A stretch of DNA of 28,167 nt from Claveliimonas stercoravium (GCA_019117345.1 DWZW01000210.1:1-28167), one strand, 5' to 3'; counted from the stretch's first letter, positions 1-6,694 are shown. Numbers and translations: made by a program. The notes: a model not told the origin generated them from the letters alone.

Positions 1-84
1 AGCGTACCGGCTCCGGTAGCAGAATAAGAAACCGAAACAAAAATAAACGAAAAAAATCGAACATAATTCATTACAAAAAAGTGA

Positions 85-137
85 AAAAAGTCCTCTTATA
101 TGTTACAATAGGGTTGTGCATATTAAGAGGACTTTTT
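85..137 (+). terminator. Long inverted repeat, possible bidirectional terminator with a promoter-like loop
   Basis: Arms at 85-102 and 119-137 are complementary over about 18 bp with one bulged T. The left arm starts with an A-run and the right arm ends with a T-run, so it could terminate transcription in either direction. The 16-nt loop contains TACAAT (104-109), which sits 17 bp from a weak -35-like GTGAAA (81-86). A promoter for the next gene may therefore be nested in the hairpin of an upstream gene. Nothing coding is seen in 1-163. Confidence 0.6.
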
Positions 138-163
138 AAAATCAGGAGAGAGGTACTTTACAT

Positions 164-667
164 ATGGAAAAACTGAAGGTGCAGCTTACAAAGGAGCAGT
201 TGTTTGACTTCCTTTTATATCATACATTTTCAAAGGCATCCGGCTTCCTTGTGAATATGCTGGGAATGTGCGTGATCGTGCTGGGAGCCGTCATGCAGTT
301 CATTGGAAAGATCCAGTTTGGGCAGTTTGTCCTCTATGTGATCGCCGGTGTCGTGGTACTGGGCTATACGCCGCTGCTGCTAAGGCACAGGGCAAAGAAA
401 CAGATGGAGGTCAATCCGGAGTACAGAGACCCCAGGGAATACACCTTTTCCGATGAGGGAATCTGTGTGGCACAGAACGGGGAGGAGAAAACGTATGACT
501 GGAGTAAGATCCAGCGCACGGTGACAACTCCCAAGACCATCGGCATCTACTACGGAAAGGACCTGGCCTTTATCATCCCGAAGGAGGCCTTTGGAGACAG
601 GTTCGTGCCGGTTATGCAGATGGTGGTGCAGCACATTGGGCTGAACAATGTAAGGCTGACTCAGTAG
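164..667 (+). CDS. YcxB-like membrane protein
   Basis: A 167-residue protein of unknown function resembling the YcxB-like family of Firmicutes. Two hydrophobic helices lie at about residues 27-48 and 51-73, followed by a basic stretch (RHRAKKQ). The soluble C-terminal part carries the typical pattern: an 'EYTFSDEGI' strand, a 'YDWSKI' segment, and 'AFIIPKEAF' near the end. The fold suggests a small membrane-anchored PH-like domain. The start at 164 follows AGGAGAGAGG at 144-153. It lies 32 bp upstream of the DeoR-type regulator and may be cotranscribed with it. No enzymatic motif is visible, and the role is unknown. Confidence 0.7.
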   Translation: MEKLKVQLTKEQLFDFLLYHTFSKASGFLVNMLGMCVIVLGAVMQFIGKIQFGQFVLYVIAGVVVLGYTPLLLRHRAKKQMEVNPEYRDPREYTFSDEGICVAQNGEEKTYDWSKIQRTVTTPKTIGIYYGKDLAFIIPKEAFGDRFVPVMQMVVQHIGLNNVRLTQ

Positions 668-699
668 CAGAATATTTTTGAGATACAGGGGGAGTCGCT

Positions 700-1461
700 A
701 TGGAAGAGCGCAGGCAGGCAATACTGAGAGAACTGGAAGAAAAGGGGAAGGTCCGGGTGGCGGACTTGAGCCGTGAGCTCGGATGCTCGGAGGTGACCAT
801 CCGCAACGACATCAAGAGCATGAGCGCGGAGGGATTGCTGAAGCGCACCCACGGCGGCGCGGTCAGCCTGGAGCAGAACATGGCCCGGAAGTACAGGGCT
901 GAGACCATTTACCGGCATGTGGACCGGAAAAAGGCCATCGCGGCCCGGGCCTATGAGTACATTGAGGACAGGGATACCATCATCATAGACGATGCGTCCA
1001 GCAGCTTTTACCTGGCCCTGCACATCAAGAGCCATCCGGAGAAAAGAGTGGCTGTGGTCACCAACTCCCTCCTCGTGGGGAATGAGCTGGCGGGCATCGA
1101 CCATGTGGAGCTGTACATGATCGGCGGCTATGTGGGCGGCCATCTGGCGGCCAGCATGGGAGAGTCGGCTGTGGAGAACATGGAGCACTTCCACGTGGAC
1201 AAGGGCTTTATCGGCGTCCACGGCATTAATTTTGAGGCGGGACTCACCTCCATCGCCACACCCCAGATGCAGGTGAAGCGGGCTATACTGAAGGCCTCCA
1301 GGGAGGTCTACGTGCTGGCCGACAGCAGCAAGTTCGGCGGCGGTTATCTGTCCGTCATCTGCCCCATTGACCGTGTGGACACGATCATCACGGACAGGGA
1401 GGTCTCAAAAGAAAATATTGCTATCGCCAGAGAGATGAAGGTGCCTCTCGTGATCGCGTAG
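700..1461 (+). CDS. DeoR/GlpR-family transcriptional repressor
   Basis: A 253-residue protein of normal length for the DeoR family of sugar-phosphate-responsive repressors. The N-terminal winged helix-turn-helix spans about residues 3-56 and contains the family signature 'VADLSRELGCSEVTIRNDI', then 'LKRTHGGAV'. The rest is the DeoRC sensor domain: 'DDASSSFYLA' near the phosphate-binding site, 'VVTNSLLV', 'MIGGYVGG', 'FIGVHGIN' and 'VLADSSKFG' are all recognisable. The start at 700 follows GGGGGAG. Such regulators usually sit beside the catabolic operon they control, but no sugar operon adjoins this one, so its target is unknown. Confidence 0.88.
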   Translation: MEERRQAILRELEEKGKVRVADLSRELGCSEVTIRNDIKSMSAEGLLKRTHGGAVSLEQNMARKYRAETIYRHVDRKKAIAARAYEYIEDRDTIIIDDASSSFYLALHIKSHPEKRVAVVTNSLLVGNELAGIDHVELYMIGGYVGGHLAASMGESAVENMEHFHVDKGFIGVHGINFEAGLTSIATPQMQVKRAILKASREVYVLADSSKFGGGYLSVICPIDRVDTIITDREVSKENIAIAREMKVPLVIA

Positions 1462-1476
1462 TTTCGTGGAAGAGTA

Positions 1477-1505
1477 TTGAAATACAGAAATTGCTGTGTT
1501 ATAGT
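1477..1505 (+). promoter_or_regulatory. Promoter of the putative antitoxin RNA
   Basis: TTGAAA at 1477-1482 and TATAGT at 1500-1505 are separated by exactly 17 bp, a good vegetative promoter. No ORF follows. The transcript would begin near 1512 and run into the terminator ending near 1602. Confidence 0.65.
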
Positions 1506-1511
1506 ATACAT

Positions 1512-1602
1512 ATAAAGAGCAGCCGCTGTAAGTGGCCGGCTCCCAAGAAATAGTTATAAAAACTGCCCTGGCTCGCCAAAGTCACAGGGCAGTTTTATTT
1601 TC
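1512..1602 (+). ncRNA. Putative type I antitoxin RNA
   Basis: About 90 nt between a strong promoter (1477-1505) and a strong intrinsic terminator (1558-1602), without an ORF. Its 5' part can fold: GAGC/GCTC and GCC/GGC pair around 1517-1542. Its 3' terminator region is complementary to the 3' end of the convergent toxin mRNA, including the toxin stop codon at 1595-1597. This is the geometry of RatA-TxpA and RNAII-fst type I systems. The assignment is inferred from layout; no RNA family was recognised. Confidence 0.6.
1558..1602 (+). terminator. Bidirectional terminator shared by toxin and antitoxin RNA
   Basis: AAAACTGCCCTG (1559-1570) pairs perfectly with CAGGGCAGTTTT (1585-1596) around a 14-nt loop. 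T-rich tracts lie on both sides, so it can end the plus-strand RNA and the minus-strand toxin mRNA. The toxin stop codon lies inside it. Confidence 0.85.
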
Positions 1603-1690
1603 GCCGATTGTTCCTATCTATGTAGGTCAGCAATGCAATCAGAAACATTCCAAATGTCAGCATAAGAGATAAGGCATCAGAAATATCCAT
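1595..1690 (-). CDS. Holin-like small hydrophobic toxin peptide (type I TA)
   Basis: A 31-codon ORF on the minus strand. The peptide begins MDISD, continues ALSLMLTFGMFLIALLTYI as one membrane-spanning helix, and ends with a charged tail DRNNRRK. This pattern (short polar start, 'LMLxFGxFLIALLT' helix, basic tail) matches the putative holin-like toxin family (Hol_Tox) of Firmicutes type I toxin-antitoxin modules. An RBS, GGGAGGG on the minus strand (1697-1703), lies 6 nt before the ATG at 1690; an in-frame ATG at 1696 abuts the RBS and is less likely. A minus-strand promoter at 1756-1784 gives a leader of about 60 nt. Expected action is insertion into the membrane when the antisense RNA is absent. 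The family call is from memory of the pattern. Confidence 0.75.
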   Translation of the reverse strand: MDISDALSLMLTFGMFLIALLTYIDRNNRRK

Positions 1691-1755
1691 ATGCATCCCT
1701 CCCTTCATTTTTATCATGCGGGAGGCATCCACCCTGTATGCGGCTGCTCACAGAG

Positions 1756-1784
1756 AGAATAACATAAACAAACATAAATCTCAA
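1756..1784 (-). promoter_or_regulatory. Promoter of the small toxin mRNA
   Basis: On the minus strand, TTGAGA (1784-1779) and TATTCT (1761-1756) are separated by 17 bp. The spacer consists of a tandem TTTATGTT-type repeat. Transcription would start near 1749, exactly at the 10-nt element GAGCAGCCGC, which also occurs at the 5' end of the antitoxin RNA (1517-1526). Confidence 0.6.
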
Positions 1785-1852
1785 TTGTTCCAGGAGAGCT
1801 TTATGTTTTTTGTATAGTATTACATAAAAATATATCCGTGGCAAAACGTCAT

Positions 1853-1897
1853 CCTCCTGCATATGCTGAGATAGACAGTATATGCGGGAGGTATTTT
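1853..1897 (+). promoter_or_regulatory. RBS-sequestering, terminator-like leader hairpin of the amidase gene
   Basis: CCTCCTGCATAT (1853-1864) pairs with ATATGCGGGAGG (1880-1891) over 12 bp including one G-U pair. The right arm contains the Shine-Dalgarno GGGAGG (1886-1891) used by the ATG at 1899, so folding would hide it. The hairpin is followed directly by TATTTTT, so it could also act as an intrinsic terminator or attenuator. Either way, amidase expression is likely controlled after transcription starts. Confidence 0.65.
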
Positions 1898-1898
1898 T

Positions 1899-2759
1899 AT
1901 GCCCTATTCGATCATGATGGATGCCGGACACGGGGGCCGGGATCCCGGAGCAGTCTACAATGGACGGCAGGAAAAGGACGACACGCTGCGGCTCGCACTG
2001 GCTGTGGGGGAGATCCTGCAGAACCGGGGGATCGACGTGGAGTACACCAGAACGACGGACGTGTATGAGACGCCCTACGAGAAGGCCATGGAGGCCAACC
2101 AGGCGGGGGTGGATCTTTTCATCTCCATCCACCGGAATTCATTTCCAACGGACAACGAGGTCTCCGGGGTGGAGTCCCTTGTGTATGACCTGTCCGGGCT
2201 GAAGCTGGAGATCGCGGAGGCCATCGATGAGGAGCTGGCCACGGTGGGCTTTGTGGACCTGGGAGTGAAGGCAAGGCCTAATCTTGTGGTGCTCAAGAGG
2301 ACAAAGATGCCGGCTGTGCTGGTGGAGGCGGGATTTATCAACTCGGACACGGACAATATGCTGTTTGACCAGAACTTTGACGATATTGCCCTGGCTATCG
2401 CGGAGGCCATACTGGACACACTGCAGCGGAACGGCCTTGTGGAGGACAGCTCTCAGGGAACGCCGGGGGCCGAGGCAGGCGGTATGGGAAACCAGAATAC
2501 GGCCTACGAAAATGACAATGAGTTTGAGAACCAGACAGTGCCGGACTACCGGGTGCAGGCCGGCGCCTTCCGCAACAGGTCCTATGCGGAGCGGCTGCGG
2601 AACGAGCTGCTGGAGCAGGATTTCCCGGCCTACATCGATGACTCGGACGGCTACCTCCGGGTTCAGGTGGGAAATTTTGGCACTCTGGACGAGGCGGCGG
2701 ACATGGAGCAGAGGCTGAAGAGGGCCGGCTACGCCACGGTGATCGTCGCGGCGCCGTAA
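1899..2759 (+). CDS. N-acetylmuramoyl-L-alanine amidase (Amidase_3) with C-terminal SPOR domain
   Basis: A 286-residue peptidoglycan amidase that cleaves the MurNAc-L-Ala bond. The Amidase_3 domain fills residues 1-178 with its zinc ligands and catalytic residues visible: H11 in 'DAGHGG', E25 in 'RQEKDD', H78 in 'SIHRNS' and E143 in 'VLVEAGF'. A low-complexity linker (about 182-213) leads to a SPOR domain at about 215-284 ('YRVQAGAF ... YLRVQVGNF'), which binds denuded glycan. There is no signal peptide, as in CwlC-type mother-cell lytic enzymes released at the end of sporulation; that role is inferred. The start at 1899 is fixed by GGGAGG 7 nt upstream. The 3' end lies in a GC-rich hairpin (2749-2771). 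Confidence 0.9.
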   Translation: MPYSIMMDAGHGGRDPGAVYNGRQEKDDTLRLALAVGEILQNRGIDVEYTRTTDVYETPYEKAMEANQAGVDLFISIHRNSFPTDNEVSGVESLVYDLSGLKLEIAEAIDEELATVGFVDLGVKARPNLVVLKRTKMPAVLVEAGFINSDTDNMLFDQNFDDIALAIAEAILDTLQRNGLVEDSSQGTPGAEAGGMGNQNTAYENDNEFENQTVPDYRVQAGAFRNRSYAERLRNELLEQDFPAYIDDSDGYLRVQVGNFGTLDEAADMEQRLKRAGYATVIVAAP

Positions 2760-2771
2760 GTGACGGCGCCG
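2749..2771 (+). other. GC-rich hairpin over the amidase stop codon
   Basis: A 9-bp perfect stem (CGGCGCCGT with ACGGCGCCG) closes a 5-nt loop that contains part of the stop codon. The self-complementary GGGCGCGCCC follows at 2771-2780. No T-run follows, so it may slow or protect the mRNA end without being a classic intrinsic terminator. Confidence 0.45.
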
Positions 2772-2894
2772 GGCGCGCCCGGACCGCTGCAGGGGCGGAC
2801 CGGCAGAAGGGGCGGCCTCACACGCGGCGATCCCGGTATGGCTTTCCCGGCGGATTTGTGATAAGATAGGTCCAGTAAATCTGGAGGTAAAGAC

Positions 2895-3611
2895 ATGGCA
2901 GATAAGATGAGTTTCCAGCAGAAGCTGGCAGACATCATGAAGCTGGCGCAGGAAAACGGCATGCGCATGACAGCGGAGGAGACAGAACAGTTTTTTGAGG
3001 ACGACGGGCTCACGAAGGAGCAGATGGATCTTGTATTCGACTACCTTCTCTCCCAGAAGGTGGCGGTGCAGGGGTATGTGAGAAAGCCCGGCACAGTGCA
3101 GGAGTCCGGGGATGGAGAGGAAATGCCCGGGTCGGATGCCCTGAGCGCGGAGGAAAAGGAGTACCTGGAGGACTATCTCCGCCAGATAGGGGAGCTGCAG
3201 GCGACCTCTGAGGAGGAGGCAAGGCTTGCCCTCTATCTCCGGCTGGTATACGAGGAGGCGGTGAAGCTGCACAGGGAGGAGGTCTTTATCGGCGACATGA
3301 TCCAGGAGGGCAATGCGGCCCTTGTGGAGGCGATGGATCTGCACCCTGCCGGGGAGGGCGAGCAGGAGCTGGTGATGGCTGATGTCCGCGCGGCCATGCG
3401 GGCTCTTCTCGCGTCCCAGACAGAGATGAAACGGCGGGATCGGAAGATGGTGAACCAGGTCACGAGGCTGGACGAGACGATCAAGCAGATGACTGACGAG
3501 CTGGGCCGGAAGGTGGACGTGCAGGAAGTGGCAGAGCGGTTGGAACTGACAGAGGAGCAGGTCAGGGATATCCTGAAGCTGACAGGGGAGGAGCCGGAGG
3601 ACGAAAAATAG
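2895..3611 (+). CDS. Sigma-70-like protein lacking the promoter-melting segment and region 4
   Basis: A 238-residue acidic protein that reads like a decayed or repurposed primary sigma factor. Residues 8-60 resemble sigma region 1.1 ('LTKEQMDLVFDYLLSQKV'). Residues 87-112 resemble region 1.2 ('YLEDYLRQIGELQATSEEE'). Residues 113-150 resemble 2.1-2.2, including the core-binding motif 'DMIQEGN' (134-140). Residues 184-230 resemble region 3 ('MVNQVTRLDETIKQM ... GRKVDVQEVAERLELTEEQV'). The aromatic FSTYATWWIRQAI-type segment of 2.3-2.4 is absent and region 4 is missing, so it should not open promoters as a normal sigma. It could bind core RNA polymerase or act as a regulator. The start at 2895 follows GGAGG. 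Confidence 0.6.
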   Translation: MADKMSFQQKLADIMKLAQENGMRMTAEETEQFFEDDGLTKEQMDLVFDYLLSQKVAVQGYVRKPGTVQESGDGEEMPGSDALSAEEKEYLEDYLRQIGELQATSEEEARLALYLRLVYEEAVKLHREEVFIGDMIQEGNAALVEAMDLHPAGEGEQELVMADVRAAMRALLASQTEMKRRDRKMVNQVTRLDETIKQMTDELGRKVDVQEVAERLELTEEQVRDILKLTGEEPEDEK

Positions 3612-3618
3612 CGCGGCG

Positions 3619-3647
3619 TTGAATTTCTCCTTCAAGTGTTGTATGAT
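3619..3647 (+). promoter_or_regulatory. Promoter of the murB-rapZ-whiA-crh operon
   Basis: TTGAAT (3619-3624) and TATGAT (3642-3647) with a 17-bp spacer lie 33 bp before the murB start, just after the upstream gene ends. This suits a vegetative promoter for a housekeeping operon. Confidence 0.7.
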
Positions 3648-3679
3648 GAACAGTGGAAAAAGACAGAAAGGTTTAGGTT

Positions 3680-4591
3680 ATGAAAGAGAAATTTGAGCAT
3701 AGATTAGAACAGGCAGTGGGCGCTGAGAGGATTTTCCGCGAGGAGCCCATGAAGCTGCACACCACCTTCCGCATCGGGGGGGCGGCGCAGTATCTGGTGG
3801 CGCCCCGCACAAAGGAGGAGGTGCAGGAGGTGGTCCGCCTCTGCAGGGAGGAGGGAATGCCCTGGTATATTATAGGAAACGGGAGCAACCTTCTTGTCTC
3901 GGATAAGGGATACAGAGGCGTGGTGATACAGCTCTTCAAGGATTTCGCTGACATCCGGACAGAGGGGACGAGGATCTTCGCGCGGGCCGGAGCCTCCCTG
4001 GCAAAGATCGCGGCGGAGGCTCTCAGGAACAGCCTGACCGGCTTTGAGTTCGCCGCCGGCATACCGGGAACCCTGGGCGGCGCCTGCATCATGAACGCCG
4101 GCGCCTACGGCGGTGAGATGAAAGATGTGCTGGAGTCTGTCACTGTCCTTGACGGCCAGGGGGACATCCGGGTGCTGCCAAGGGAGGAGCTGGACATGGG
4201 CTACCGCACCAGCCGGGCGGCCCGGGAGGGCTATATCGTCCTGGAGGCGGTGATCGCCCTGGAGCCGGGAGATGAGTCAAAGATCCGGGAAAAGCTGGAG
4301 GATCTGAAGGAGAGGCGCACCAGCAAGCAGCCCCTGGAGTATCCAAGCGCGGGGAGCACCTTCAAGAGGCCGGAGGGCTACTTTGCCGGCAAGCTGATAC
4401 AGGATGCGGGCCTGCGGGGCCTGCGCGTAGGGGATGCCATGGTGTCGGAGAAGCACTGCGGCTTTGTCATCAACTGCGGAAGCGCTACCGCGGCGGACGT
4501 GGACAGGCTGATCCGTCAGGTACAGGAGCGTGTGAGAGAAAACTCCGGAGTGACGCTGGAGCCGGAGGTAAAGAGACTGGGAGAGTTTTAG
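3680..4591 (+). CDS. murB: UDP-N-acetylenolpyruvoylglucosamine reductase
   Basis: A 303-residue cytoplasmic FAD enzyme that reduces UDP-GlcNAc-enolpyruvate to UDP-MurNAc with NADPH, the second committed step of peptidoglycan precursor synthesis. The FAD-binding part shows 'TTFRIGGAAQYLVAP' (about 28-42), 'GNGSNLLVSD' (about 66-75) and 'GFEFAAGIPGTLGGACIMNAGAYGGEM'. The catalytic serine motif 'SAGSTFKRP' and 'LIQDAGLRGLRVGDAMVSEKHCGFVIN' follow. Length and motif order fit the type IIb Gram-positive form. It begins an operon with rapZ, only 2 bp downstream, linking wall synthesis to amino-sugar control. Confidence 0.97.
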   Translation: MKEKFEHRLEQAVGAERIFREEPMKLHTTFRIGGAAQYLVAPRTKEEVQEVVRLCREEGMPWYIIGNGSNLLVSDKGYRGVVIQLFKDFADIRTEGTRIFARAGASLAKIAAEALRNSLTGFEFAAGIPGTLGGACIMNAGAYGGEMKDVLESVTVLDGQGDIRVLPREELDMGYRTSRAAREGYIVLEAVIALEPGDESKIREKLEDLKERRTSKQPLEYPSAGSTFKRPEGYFAGKLIQDAGLRGLRVGDAMVSEKHCGFVINCGSATAADVDRLIRQVQERVRENSGVTLEPEVKRLGEF

Positions 4592-4593
4592 AC

Positions 4594-5475
4594 ATGAGAT
4601 TTATCATTGTGACCGGAATGTCGGGGGCGGGGAAGAGCACAGCCCTCAAGATGCTGGAGGATGCAGGCTACTTCTGCGTGGACAATCTGCCTGTGCAGCT
4701 TGTGCCCAAGCTGGGGGAGCTGCTCATTGTGCCGGGGACGGAGATCAACAAGATCGCCCTGGGCATGGACATCCGCAGCGGCCAGGGGATCGACGACCTG
4801 GAGCAGTCCCTGGAGGCCCTGGACCGGATGAAGATCAAGTACGAGGTGCTGTTTCTGGAGGCCTCCGATGAGGTGCTGATCAAGAGGTACAAGGAGACCC
4901 GGCGCAGCCATCCCCTGGCCGGGGGCGGCCGGGTGGACGAGGGCATACGCAAGGAGAGGGAGAAGCTGGCCTTCCTGAAAAAGAGGGCGGACTACCTGGT
5001 GGACACCAGCCGGATGCTCACAAGAGAGCTGCGGGCAGAGCTGCACAAGATCTTTGTGGAGAACAAGGACTACAAGAACCTCTACATCACCGTGCTGTCC
5101 TTTGGGTTTAAATACGGGCTCCCAAGCGACGCGGACCTGGTATTTGATGTGCGCTTTCTGCCCAACCCGTACTATATCGATGAGCTGAGGCCCAAGAGCG
5201 GGCTTGATCCGGAGGTGCGGGACTACGTTATGTCCAGCGACACGGCCCGGCAGTTTCTTGACAAGCTGACGGACATGATCCGCTTTCTGATCCCCAATTA
5301 TGTGTCTGAGGGGAAGACACAGCTTGTCATCGCCATCGGCTGCACGGGAGGAAAGCACCGGTCTGTCACGCTGGCGGGCGCCCTCTACGGGGAGCTGGCC
5401 AGGGAGGAGCAGGACTACGGCATCAAGATCGAGCACAGGGACATCGGCAAGGATGCGGTGACAAAGGGAAAATAG
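4594..5475 (+). CDS. rapZ: RapZ/YvcJ nucleotide-binding adapter protein
   Basis: A 293-residue P-loop protein of the RapZ (YvcJ, YhbJ) family. Walker A is 'GMSGAGKST' at residues 8-16. 'AGYFCVDNLP' follows, then 'VLFLEASDEVLIKRYKETRRSHPL', and the C-terminal domain ends with 'IGCTGGKHRSVTLAGAL', typical for the family. In E. coli RapZ adapts GlmZ sRNA to RNase E and senses glucosamine-6-P; in Firmicutes (YvcJ) the role is less clear and includes nucleotide hydrolysis and competence effects. It sits between murB and whiA as in many Firmicutes, but yvcK (glmR), often found between rapZ and whiA, is absent here. Confidence 0.95.
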   Translation: MRFIIVTGMSGAGKSTALKMLEDAGYFCVDNLPVQLVPKLGELLIVPGTEINKIALGMDIRSGQGIDDLEQSLEALDRMKIKYEVLFLEASDEVLIKRYKETRRSHPLAGGGRVDEGIRKEREKLAFLKKRADYLVDTSRMLTRELRAELHKIFVENKDYKNLYITVLSFGFKYGLPSDADLVFDVRFLPNPYYIDELRPKSGLDPEVRDYVMSSDTARQFLDKLTDMIRFLIPNYVSEGKTQLVIAIGCTGGKHRSVTLAGALYGELAREEQDYGIKIEHRDIGKDAVTKGK

Positions 5476-5511
5476 CAGCGGAAAACGCGGAGAAAAGAAG
5501 CAGGGATAGAT

Positions 5512-6438
5512 ATGTCATTTTCAGGCAAAGTGAAAGAGGAGCTGGCGAGAGTGTGTCCCAGAGCCAGGCACTGCAGGCTTGCGGAGCTCGCCGCAATCAC
5601 AGGCATGTGCGGGGAGTGGAGAGAGGAGGAGGGCCGTCTGTCCTTCCTTGTGCACTCGGAAAATATTGCCGTCGTGAGAAAATGCTTTACATTGATCGAA
5701 AAAACCTTTAATATAGGTAATGAAATTGCTGTCCAGACAGCGGTGCGCAGAAATATGCACAAGGACAGCAGCGTATACTATTTGTGTGCGTCCGGGGAAT
5801 GTCTGCGGGCTGTGCGCCACGCGGACGTGCAGGCGGTCTGCTGTAAGAGGGCTTACCTGCGCGGCGCTTTCCTGTCTTCAGGATCCATGAGCGACCCCGG
5901 AAAATCCTATCACTTTGAGATTGTCTGTAATACTTTGGAAAAAGCGCAGTATCTTCAGCAGCTTATGCAGGACTTCGGCCTGGAGGCCCGCATTGTGAGA
6001 AGGAAAAAGAACATTATCGTATACCTGAAGGAGGGTGACCGCATCGTGGACGCCCTGAACGTGATGGACGCTCCGGTGGCTCTGATGGAGCTGGAGAATG
6101 TCCGGATCCTGAAGGATATGCGCAATAATGTGAACCGGAAGGTAAACTGTGAGACAGCCAATATCAACAAGACAGTCTCTGCCGCAGTTAAGCAGAGGGA
6201 TGATATTGAATACATCCGCGACACGGTGGGACTTTCAGGATTGCCGGACGGACTGCGGGACGTTGCCCTTACACGCCTCGCATATCCCGATGCATCATTG
6301 AAGGAGCTGGGAGAGCTCCTGGAGAACCCGGTGGGGAAATCCGGAGTGAACCACAGGCTCAGGAAGTTAAGTGAAATGGCAGATAAGTTAAGGGATAGCA
6401 AGGAGGTACAATATGATCAAGAAACCAGTGACAATTAA
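5512..6438 (+). CDS. whiA: WhiA DNA-binding regulator (sporulation/division)
   Basis: A 308-residue WhiA protein. It has an N-terminal part ('MSFSGKVKEELAR'), a LAGLIDADG-homing-endonuclease-like fold without catalytic use ('LRGAFLSSGSMSDPGKSYHFEIV' at about 118-140), and a C-terminal helix-turn-helix ('RLAYPDASLKELGELLENPVGKSGVNHRLRKL' in consecutive pieces at about 260-292). WhiA controls sporulation septation in Streptomyces and affects division and nucleoid segregation in Bacillus. It starts 36 bp after rapZ, and its last 26 nt overlap the crh-like gene, showing translational coupling. Confidence 0.95.
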   Translation: MSFSGKVKEELARVCPRARHCRLAELAAITGMCGEWREEEGRLSFLVHSENIAVVRKCFTLIEKTFNIGNEIAVQTAVRRNMHKDSSVYYLCASGECLRAVRHADVQAVCCKRAYLRGAFLSSGSMSDPGKSYHFEIVCNTLEKAQYLQQLMQDFGLEARIVRRKKNIIVYLKEGDRIVDALNVMDAPVALMELENVRILKDMRNNVNRKVNCETANINKTVSAAVKQRDDIEYIRDTVGLSGLPDGLRDVALTRLAYPDASLKELGELLENPVGKSGVNHRLRKLSEMADKLRDSKEVQYDQETSDN

Positions 6439-6670
6439 ACTTAGGGACGGTCTTGACGCAAGACCGATCGCGCTGCTTGTGCAGGAAGCCAGCCAGTATT
6501 CCAGCCATGTGTACATAGAGGTGGCTGACAAGAAGGTGAACGCCAAGAGCATTATGGGTATGATGAGCCTGACCATGGGCGAGGGCGATGAGTTTACAGT
6601 TGTCGCGGATGGCGAAGACGAGGAAGCGGCAGTAGCTGGCGTGGAGAGATTTCTCTCGGAGCAGAAATAG
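6413..6670 (+). CDS. crh: Crh-like HPr paralogue with Asp15 replacing the phosphorylatable His
   Basis: An 85-residue HPr-fold protein. The active-site loop, usually TGLHARPA, reads 'DGLDARPIA', so position 15 is Asp (codon gac) and PEP-dependent phosphotransfer is not expected. The regulatory serine is kept at exactly residue 46 ('NAKSIMGMM'). This is the architecture of Bacillus Crh, which has Gln15 and Ser46 and acts only in catabolite repression through HPr kinase and CcpA. The location directly after whiA is also that of B. subtilis crh. The start at 6413 has a perfect AGGAGGT (6401-6407) inside whiA. Asp in place of Gln is unusual and might mimic a charged His. Function as Crh is inferred from sequence and synteny. 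Confidence 0.85.
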   Translation: MIKKPVTIKLRDGLDARPIALLVQEASQYSSHVYIEVADKKVNAKSIMGMMSLTMGEGDEFTVVADGEDEEAAVAGVERFLSEQK

Positions 6671-6694
6671 ATGAAATAAAAGATCTGTAAAGGG

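Noticed and set aside
1801..1840. Sporulation sigma-K promoter before the amidase (CATA...TA)
   Set aside because: The -10-like CATA and TA are spaced by four bases instead of three and no matching -35 was found.
2139..3635. A 498-codon open frame on the minus strand over the amidase and sigma-like gene
   Set aside because: It is antisense to clearly conserved domains and has a shadow-type composition (His, Leu, Arg rich), with no RBS.
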